Source: JAKPRU01 sp029568995 (GTDB lineage: Bacteria > Hinthialibacterota > Hinthialibacteria > Hinthialibacterales > JAKPRU01). From it: DNA of 9,212 nucleotides. The translations under genes were made by a program, and so were the position numbers. Shown one piece after another: positions 1 to 5,180 of the stretch. Numbering within the stretch: position 1 is the stretch's first letter; every line of letters begins with the position of its first letter. Below the pieces are notes generated by a model. That model saw only the letters and a list, made by a program, of their open reading frames with translations, was not told the DNA's origin and did not search any database. The stretch spans positions 1 to 9,212 of the forward strand of contig DAOMHQ010000199.1 in the NCBI GenBank assembly GCA_035430965.1, read 5' to 3'.

Positions 1-15
1 GACGATAATCGTAGA

Positions 16-39
16 AAGTATGTGGGACGCCGCATACTT
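16..39. repeat. 10-bp inverted repeat / hairpin in the leader region
   Basis: AAGTATGTGG at 16-25 pairs with CCGCATACTT at 30-39 around the 4-base loop GACG, with a single G-U wobble if transcribed on the + strand. No T-run follows, so it is not a canonical intrinsic terminator. It may be a factor-assisted terminator or mRNA-end stabiliser of a gene ending left of the window, or an intergenic palindrome. A second small palindrome, ACGATAATCGT, lies just before it at 2-12. The pairing is seen directly; the role is not known. Confidence 0.45.
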
Positions 40-47
40 GCACTGTA

Positions 48-75
48 TTGGACTGCTTCTTGAGGCCGCTATATC
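48..75 (+). promoter_or_regulatory. Weak sigma-70-like promoter candidate for the NHL gene
   Basis: TTGGAC at 48-53 and TATATC at 70-75 are separated by 16 bases and resemble -35 and -10 boxes. Transcription would begin near position 82, giving a leader of about 70 bases before the chosen start at 151. Each hexamer has two mismatches to the consensus, and such matches arise often by chance. The host phylum's promoter consensus is also unknown. This is a weak candidate only. Confidence 0.2.
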
Positions 76-91
76 GGGGCGCGGCAATGGC

Positions 92-143
92 CGGTGGGAT
101 GGATCCCGCCGCCCAGGGACGGGGTGAAATCCTGTGCAGGAGA
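92..143 (+). promoter_or_regulatory. Structured 5' leader with partly occluded ribosome-binding site
   Basis: CGGTGGGAT at 92-100 pairs with ATCCCGCCG at 103-111, with one G-U wobble. The innermost pairs must open to form a loop of about six bases. Downstream, TCCT at 130-133 can pair with AGGA at 138-141, which is part of the AGGAGA ribosome-binding site at 138-143. That site decides the start: it leaves 7 bases to the ATG at 151 but only 1 base to the ATG at 145. I do not recognise a known riboswitch consensus (TPP, cobalamin, glycine, c-di-GMP and SAM were considered). The second stem is only 4 bp, so regulation is speculative. Confidence 0.3.
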
Positions 144-150
144 CATGCGC

Positions 151-3100
151 ATGTACGCCGCCGCCCACCCCCAATCTTATCCCCGTCCGTGGATGCACTC
201 TATTCTCATCGTATTCCTGACGACCCTCTTCCTTCTCTGGGCGGCCCACGTTGCCTCCGGCCAGACACCGAATTCCTATTCCATATTGAATTTTGCCGGG
301 GCGGGGATTGCGGGATTCGCCGGGGATGGTTCTCCGGCAGTCGAGGCCCGGTTCAATACCCCCTGGAACGCCGCCGTCGACCCCGACGGGAATGTCTTCA
401 TCGCAGATCGCGACAATAACCGCATCCGCCGGATCGACCGGCGAGGCATTGTGAGCACGTACGCGGGCAACGGATTCGCCTCCTTCTCCGGAGACGGCGG
501 ACCCGCCACCGATGCTTCACTCAACAAACCGAAAGGCGTCGCCGCACTGTCGGACGGCTCCATTCTCATTGCGGATACCGACAATCATTGCATCCGCAAG
601 GTTGACCGCGGTGGGATCATTACCACCTTGGCCGGAATCGGACGGTTTGCGGGTGTCGGCGGTGAGGTCGTCCCCGCCACGGAAGCGCTGTTCAAAATGC
701 CCTCCGACCTTGTGGTAGATGCTACCGGAAATGTGTATGTCGTGGACAGCTCCAATTTCCGAATCCGTGTAGTCGATCCATCCGGCGTGGTTCGAACTAT
801 CGCCGGTGTGGGGGGAACGGAGTTCGGCTATGCGGGGGACGGCGGACCCGCCACGGAAGCATTGCTGCTTTATCCATCCGGCATTGATCTCGACAGCCAG
901 GGCAACATCTACATCGTGGACCAATTCAATAGTGTCGTCCGAAAAGTCGACACAAGCGGAATCATTACAACCATCGCCGGAATCGGCCAACAAAACGGAT
1001 TCTCCGGAGACGGCGGACCGGCGACGCAAGCCAAGATGACCTATCCGCAGGATGTGTTGATCGACGATCTCGGAAACATCCTGATCAGCGATTACAAAAA
1101 TCACCGCATTCGTCGCGTAGACCCGAGCGGAACCATCGAAACCATCGCCGGGATCGGTAAGAACGGCTATTTCGGCGATGGCGGCCCTGCTCTCCTGGCG
1201 TGGCTCAATAATCCGGTTGGACTCGTACTGTACAGCCAGGACAGCTTTCTGGTTGTGGATTCTCTGAACCACCGGGTCCGGGAAGTCACGCTCCGCGATC
1301 TGTCCCAGACTCCGACACAGACTCCAACCTCCACACGAACACCCACCGCGACAGCGACCAGTACGCCGACACCCCGACCATCGAATACACCCACGAATAC
1401 ACCCACCCCGCTGCCGGTTAACCAGCTGGCTCCCGGCATCAGCGCGGGCCGAACCGGGGTTTATTACACCAATACAAACCGTGTGTATATTCCGGTGGAA
1501 CCGAAACAGGGAACGGTTCGCGTCGTTCTTTCCTCTACCGAGAACGGCAGCGGTCCCCTGTCGGTCAATGACACGCTGGCTCTGGACGTTACACGACCGG
1601 ACGGAACCATCGCAAATGCAACCGTCACATTCAGCGCCGCTAATCCCATCCGACCCGCGGAAAATGTCACCAGCCTTTTCCAGAAAGGCGAACACCTAGT
1701 CACCATCCGCCTTTCCAACCTGACAACGGACACCGGAACCGAGCCGCAGACGAATACGGCGGTCTGGGTGGCGTTGCTGCTGGCGCCGGAAATCCGCAAT
1801 ATTCCCGACTTGCGACTGACCGTCGGCGAAGACCTGACAGCCGCACTGGATTTGGATGACTATGTTATCGATCGGGATTCCGGTCAGGCGGGACTGAAAT
1901 GGACTTACGAAATAAAGGGAACGGTTCGTGACCTCACCATTAACGATCAGAATGTGATCTCCGTCCGCGCTGCCGCAACTCCGACGGAAGGGTCCATTAT
2001 TTTCAGAGCGACCGATGGCGTGTTCTCGGCGAGTGATGAAGTGGTTGTGAAAACATCTACTTTCCTGATCGACCCCTTCATGAAAGATCCCGCGCCCCTG
2101 TTGGAGGATTACTGTTTCATTACGCCGTATTCCATGTACAACCAGATGCTTCCGAACGGCGTGTACGCCGCGGATATTCCATTCTCCGCGACATTCACAG
2201 GCGGTCTGGGCCTGGAAGCCGCGAATATCGCGCGCGGTCAAGCTTACTTCTTCAGTACGTTCCCCGGCGGATTGGTCGAGAACCCGCTGCCTGTCAGTCT
2301 CCGCGCCTACCGGATGAACAATCGAAGAGACCGGGACGGGGCGCTGATTTATGTATCCTCCTGCATTCCGCCGATTGACGGCGATGCGGAAGCCGATTAC
2401 GATTTCTCCGCGCTCACACTCGGATCGACCTCCTGGATGGTGGGGCTGGGGGGCGGCGGAACAGCCCGTCTGGGCGATGTTCCTCTCTCTCTTGATCCGC
2501 TGGCTACAGACGGCCATGGGTTGCTGGTCACGGTCGCACCCGGAAAGAGCGTCCTCCTGATGACACCGTATATCGACACGGGAGAGGGCACAATTACCAT
2601 CCAGGGATATTTCGCGGCAGAGAATCCCGCGGAACCCCGCGATCTGCCGGATATTTCCATCGGATTGTTCGCCGACAGCTCCAATCTTTCCATCAATACG
2701 ATTACTGCCGACGAGATCAAAGGCGGCGGGCAGTATCAGCTCGTTACCAGTACCTACGACAGCCCCACGGATCTCCTTCAGGGAGTTATCCAGATTTCCG
2801 CCCGACCCTATGCTCGCTCAACCGCGTACGTCTATATCGACAACATCCGTGTCTACCGCAGCGCACGGAAAACGGACCGCGCCCTGGGAAAAACCGAGAT
2901 CAAAACCGCGCCGTTCGATGGAACATTCGAGTCCGTTCTGCTGGGACTCGGAGACATGGTACAGATTGACCCGACGAATACGAGCGGAGGAGAGGCCTAT
3001 CTTACTCTGCTGTACAACCATGATCTGTTTGCAGGTGGTCGGTCGCAATCGATGATCCTGAACCTGACCGATCCTCTCGGATATGTGCGCCTCCTGGCCG

Positions 3101-3468
3101 GGCCGCTTCCGCTCCCCGGGATCACATTTCCACGCACCATTACCGCGCAATGCCATGTCAAGGCGGTGAAGAACGGAGAAGGATACTTTGCCATTGCGAT
3201 GACGAACGGCCTGCACACGGCGGTGACCTACATGAGCAACGATAACCTTCCCCGCAACGGCGACTGGGTAAAAGTCTCCGTGACCGGCGACTTCCGCGTT
3301 CAGGCTGGAATCAATCCGATCCTGCTCTTGCAGAATCGGTATCTCCCCGGCGCGGTTCCCGGCCTGGTGAAGGATGCGGCAACCCTGGCGGTCGACGATA
3401 TCACCGTTCACGCCGTTCAGGACCCCTCCTGGTTCTGGGACAAGCAAAGCCTGCGGTACGAGAACTGA
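151..3468 (+). CDS. Secreted multidomain NHL-repeat beta-propeller protein with Thr/Pro linker and jelly-roll-like C-terminus
   Basis: The start at 151 is preferred because AGGAGA lies 7 bases upstream. Open frame continues upstream to ATGs at 94 and 145, and 193 is an alternative start that keeps the signal peptide. The product is about 1105 residues. Residues 1-37 form a signal peptide with hydrophobic core at about 18-32 and likely cleavage after Ala-Ser-Gly. Residues 45-380 hold six NHL-type repeats with recurrent F(S/A)GDGGPAT, a D/S-G-N-(I/V)-(Y/F/L)-I-(A/V/S)-D core and N-R-I-R-(R/K)-V-D endings, which fits a six-bladed propeller. Residues 387-422 are a Thr/Pro-rich linker. Residues 427-545 look like a beta-sandwich, and 546-633 resemble an Ig/cadherin-like domain (DLDDYV near the start, FRATDG near the end). 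The C-terminal part contains two jelly-roll-like modules ending in YVYIDNIRVY (893-902) and LAVDDITVHAV (1079-1089), a signature common in carbohydrate-binding-like folds. There is no catalytic motif, C-terminal anchor or sorting signal that I recognise. A cell-surface or secreted binding role is inferred, and the ligand is unknown. Confidence 0.88.
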   Translation: MYAAAHPQSYPRPWMHSILIVFLTTLFLLWAAHVASGQTPNSYSILNFAGAGIAGFAGDGSPAVEARFNTPWNAAVDPDGNVFIADRDNNRIRRIDRRGIVSTYAGNGFASFSGDGGPATDASLNKPKGVAALSDGSILIADTDNHCIRKVDRGGIITTLAGIGRFAGVGGEVVPATEALFKMPSDLVVDATGNVYVVDSSNFRIRVVDPSGVVRTIAGVGGTEFGYAGDGGPATEALLLYPSGIDLDSQGNIYIVDQFNSVVRKVDTSGIITTIAGIGQQNGFSGDGGPATQAKMTYPQDVLIDDLGNILISDYKNHRIRRVDPSGTIETIAGIGKNGYFGDGGPALLAWLNNPVGLVLYSQDSFLVVDSLNHRVREVTLRDLSQTPTQTPTSTRTPTATATSTPTPRPSNTPTNTPTPLPVNQLAPGISAGRTGVYYTNTNRVYIPVEPKQGTVRVVLSSTENGSGPLSVNDTLALDVTRPDGTIANATVTFSAANPIRPAENVTSLFQKGEHLVTIRLSNLTTDTGTEPQTNTAVWVALLLAPEIRNIPDLRLTVGEDLTAALDLDDYVIDRDSGQAGLKWTYEIKGTVRDLTINDQNVISVRAAATPTEGSIIFRATDGVFSASDEVVVKTSTFLIDPFMKDPAPLLEDYCFITPYSMYNQMLPNGVYAADIPFSATFTGGLGLEAANIARGQAYFFSTFPGGLVENPLPVSLRAYRMNNRRDRDGALIYVSSCIPPIDGDAEADYDFSALTLGSTSWMVGLGGGGTARLGDVPLSLDPLATDGHGLLVTVAPGKSVLLMTPYIDTGEGTITIQGYFAAENPAEPRDLPDISIGLFADSSNLSINTITADEIKGGGQYQLVTSTYDSPTDLLQGVIQISARPYARSTAYVYIDNIRVYRSARKTDRALGKTEIKTAPFDGTFESVLLGLGDMVQIDPTNTSGGEAYLTLLYNHDLFAGGRSQSMILNLTDPLGYVRLLAGPLPLPGITFPRTITAQCHVKAVKNGEGYFAIAMTNGLHTAVTYMSNDNLPRNGDWVKVSVTGDFRVQAGINPILLLQNRYLPGAVPGLVKDAATLAVDDITVHAVQDPSWFWDKQSLRYEN
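1309..1416 (+). repeat. Thr/Pro-rich low-complexity linker coding sequence
   Basis: This in-frame tract encodes about 36 residues dominated by Thr-Pro pairs with Ser, Ala, Asn, Gln and Arg interspersed, lying between the NHL propeller and the sandwich domains. Degenerate repeats such as ACACCCACGAATACACCCAC are visible near 1388-1407. Linkers of this composition are usual in secreted multidomain proteins, where they act as extended, often glycosylated spacers. Repeat-driven length variation between strains would be expected. Confidence 0.85.
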
Positions 3469-3487
3469 TTCCGACCGGCGTTGCTCA

Positions 3488-3548
3488 AGAGATCTCTCTT
3501 TCCGATTTCCGGCACCCTTGTGCCCGGCATTCTCCTGGAATGCATTCC
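3488..3548. repeat. Cluster of short palindromes in the gap after the NHL gene
   Basis: The 143-bp gap between the NHL gene and the URO-D-like gene contains three adjacent symmetric elements. AGAGATCTCT (3488-3497) is a perfect 10-bp palindrome. GGCAC-CCTT-GTGCC (3511-3524) is a hairpin that can extend outward past one bulged C by CC/GG. GGAATGCATTCC (3537-3548) is a perfect 12-bp palindrome. None is followed by a T-run. The middle one could be a weak terminator for the NHL transcript, and the last has the form of an operator for a dimeric regulator of the downstream rhamnoside operon. The symmetry is seen; the functions are guesses. Confidence 0.35.
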
Positions 3549-3611
3549 CTGCAAGACGTACAATCAGATCCTCTCGTCTGAGGAGCAAAATCGCTATAAC
3601 AGGAGCACAGG

Positions 3612-4670
3612 ATGAATTCACGGGAACGGATCAGTCTGACTCTGCAACATCGCGAACCGGATCGTGTGGCCATACAGGATGCGCCCTGGGAGACCACCGT
3701 TGTTCGCTGGCGAAAGGAAGGATTTCCGGAAAATGTCGAGCCGGAAGAGTATTTTCACTATGAGATGTCCGGTTTCGGTGCGGATACTTCGTTCCGGCTC
3801 CCAGAGGAAACTGTCGAGGAAACCGACGAATATGTTATCAAACGAAACAACAACGGCACTCTCCTTCGAAACTGGAAACATACGGCCTCCACACCGGAAA
3901 TGATCGAATTTACAATCAATTCGTGGGAAGCCTGGGAAGAACACCGGCCCCGTATGGCCATGGCCAGAGACCGGATCGAGTGGGAGAAGGACTTGGCTCG
4001 CAACCGCCGGGAGCGCGAGGCCGGACGCTGGTGCTGTTACAACGCGGCAATCGGATACGACCGAACCCAGGGGATCGTCGGCTCCGAGAATCTGCTGATG
4101 GCCATGCTGGATGATCCCAAATGGGTTTTCGACATGTTTGAGGTCGCAATCGACCTCACGATCGCCTGCGCGGAGGAAATGCTGGCAGGCGGATTCGAGT
4201 TCGACGGTGCTTTCATGTATGACGACATGGGGTACCGTAACGCTTCCCTGTTTTCCCCTCATACCTATCGCAACCTTCTGTTTCCGCTGCATAAACGAAT
4301 CTGCGATTTCTTCCATTCCAAGGGCCTGCCGGTTCTTCTGCACAGCTGCGGGCGCGTAAGCGAACTCGTCCCGCAACTGATCGAGGCCGGATTTGACTGC
4401 CTGCAGCCGCTGGAGTCAAAAGCAGGTATGGATCTGATTCAACTGAAAAAGGACTTTGGAGAGAGACTATGCTTCATGGGTGGAATCGATGCCCGCGCAA
4501 TGTCCCATCCCGATCCATCCGTGATCGAGGAAGAAATCAGAACAAAGATTCCGTTCGCCATGAAAGGCGGGGGCTATATCTACCATTCGGACCACTCGGT
4601 CCCGGATGATGTGAGCTTCGAGCAATACAAACGTGTGATTGAGTTAGTCTTGAAATATGGGACATATTGA
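3612..4670 (+). CDS. Uroporphyrinogen decarboxylase (URO-D) family protein, cobamide-methyltransferase-like, not HemE
   Basis: This 352-residue cytosolic protein starts 6 bases after AGGAG (3601-3605). It opens with MNSRERISLTLQHREPDRV, the usual beginning of the COG0407 / URO-D TIM-barrel superfamily. It lacks the Arg-rich substrate-binding N-terminal motif of true HemE, so heme synthesis is unlikely. Visible motifs are MYDDMG at 202-207, HSCG at 244-247, MGGID at 289-293 and GGGYIYHSDHSVP at 319-331. In the methyl-cobamide:CoM methyltransferases (MtaA/MtbA type) an H-x-C pair plus a later Cys bind the catalytic zinc. Here H244 and C246 are kept, while the stretch where I would expect the third ligand reads YHSDHSVP and has no Cys, so His325, Asp327 or His328 may replace it. 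It begins a probable operon, with the mutarotase 32 bp downstream. The family is secure; the substrate is unknown. No corrinoid protein or activase gene is in view. Confidence 0.88.
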   Translation: MNSRERISLTLQHREPDRVAIQDAPWETTVVRWRKEGFPENVEPEEYFHYEMSGFGADTSFRLPEETVEETDEYVIKRNNNGTLLRNWKHTASTPEMIEFTINSWEAWEEHRPRMAMARDRIEWEKDLARNRREREAGRWCCYNAAIGYDRTQGIVGSENLLMAMLDDPKWVFDMFEVAIDLTIACAEEMLAGGFEFDGAFMYDDMGYRNASLFSPHTYRNLLFPLHKRICDFFHSKGLPVLLHSCGRVSELVPQLIEAGFDCLQPLESKAGMDLIQLKKDFGERLCFMGGIDARAMSHPDPSVIEEEIRTKIPFAMKGGGYIYHSDHSVPDDVSFEQYKRVIELVLKYGTY

Positions 4671-4702
4671 TTATTGATCGGCTATCGAAAGGATAAGCAA
4701 CA

Positions 4703-5128
4703 ATGAGTACTCGACCGATTTGTTTGTTGCCTGCCGCGCTTGTTCTCGCGCTGATCTTTGGCACAGGCTGCGCCCACCAGCCGAAACAGGTCCAGCGTTA
4801 TGGCATGGTCATCGGAGTCAATCCTGAAAAGGTAGAGGAATACAAAGAGTTACACCGGAACGTCTGGCCGGGCGTACTGAAGATGATCAAAGAATGCCAT
4901 ATCGAAAACTATTCGATCTATATGCACGAATTGGATGACGGGCGAATTTATCTCTTCAGTTATTTCGAGTACACAGGCGATGATTTTGAGGCGGACATGG
5001 CAAAGATGGCCGCGGACAAGACGACCCAAGAGTGGTGGTCTCATTGCGAACCCTGCCAGATTCCCATCAAAAACCGCAAAGAAGGCGATTGGTGGGCGAA
5101 TATGGAAGAGGTATTTCACCTTGATTAA
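4703..5128 (+). CDS. L-rhamnose mutarotase family protein with lipoprotein signal peptide
   Basis: The 141-residue product starts 9 bases after AAAGGA. From residue 33 it matches the L-rhamnose mutarotase (RhaM, PF05336) pattern remembered from E. coli: VNPEKVEEY (39-47), H51, VWP (54-56), ENYSIY (68-73), the WW pair at 111-112 and a C-terminal MEEVFHL (134-140). Y47, H51 and the Trp pair correspond to active-site or conserved positions. RhaM interconverts the alpha and beta anomers of L-rhamnose. The oddity is the N-terminus: residues 1-22 form a basic/hydrophobic signal peptide ending in FGTGC, so Cys23 would be lipidated and the enzyme placed on the periplasmic side or outer membrane. Classical RhaM of about 104 residues has no such extension. 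The next gene is a GH78 rhamnosidase, which supports a rhamnose substrate. The lipobox has Gly at -3, slightly off consensus. Family membership is confident and localisation moderately so. Confidence 0.9.
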   Translation: MSTRPICLLPAALVLALIFGTGCAHQPKQVQRYGMVIGVNPEKVEEYKELHRNVWPGVLKMIKECHIENYSIYMHELDDGRIYLFSYFEYTGDDFEADMAKMAADKTTQEWWSHCEPCQIPIKNRKEGDWWANMEEVFHLD

Positions 5129-5137
5129 CCTTCCCTG

Positions 5138-5164
5138 TAGGGGCACGTTGCAACGTGCCCCCTA
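5138..5164. repeat. Perfect GC-rich palindrome between the mutarotase and rhamnosidase genes (REP-like)
   Basis: GGGGCACGTTG at 5140-5150 is followed without spacer by its exact reverse complement at 5151-5161. Flanking TGTA and CCTAC extend the symmetry to roughly 5138-5164 if one extra C is allowed. It lies entirely in the 52-bp gap, 10 bases after the mutarotase stop and about 10 bases before the GGAG ribosome-binding site of the rhamnosidase. No T-run follows, so it is more likely a REP-like intergenic palindrome or an mRNA-processing/stability hairpin than an intrinsic terminator. Similar GTAGGGGCA...TGCCCC-type palindromes are dispersed in many bacterial genomes. Confidence 0.75.
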
Positions 5165-5180
5165 CCCCATGGAGAATGAC

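Noticed and set aside
2..127. Possible coding tail of an upstream gene (open to a TGA at 125-127; another frame is open from 1 to a TGA at 61-63)
   Set aside because: Neither short translation resembles a known C-terminus, and the strong hairpin at 16-39 suggests non-coding sequence. It cannot be supported without more upstream sequence.
48..419. Small + strand open frame of 123 codons overlapping the start of the NHL gene
   Set aside because: It overlaps the NHL gene in another frame and is Arg/Pro-rich with no family resemblance.
517..1695. Long reverse-strand open frame of 392 codons opposite the NHL gene
   Set aside because: It lies antisense to a clear NHL-repeat coding region, its translation is Arg/Gly/Cys-rich without family features, and its apparent repeats simply mirror the NHL repeats. 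It is a GC-driven shadow frame.
3595..3600. TATAAC as a -10 promoter box for the URO-D-like gene
   Set aside because: It directly abuts the AGGAG ribosome-binding site, so transcription would start at or after that site. No matching -35 box was found at proper spacing.
3618..4376. Reverse-strand open frame of 252 codons opposite the URO-D-like gene
   Set aside because: It is fully antisense to a well-recognised family protein, with no recognisable domain and no convincing start context. The other long reverse frames at 1696-2517, 2818-3621 and 6702-7586 were rejected for the same reason.
3612..4670. Annotation of the URO-D-family gene as hemE
   Set aside because: The substrate-binding N-terminal motif of uroporphyrinogen decarboxylase is absent, the HSCG motif points to the methyltransferase-like branch, and no heme-pathway genes are nearby.
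4935..5180. Upstream extension of the rhamnosidase frame to an ATG at 4935
   Set aside because: The extension would overlap the mutarotase gene by nearly 200 bases and run through the palindrome. Its residues are a basic, low-quality shadow of the mutarotase sequence. The GGAG-spaced ATG at 5181 directly precedes the conserved N-terminal domain.
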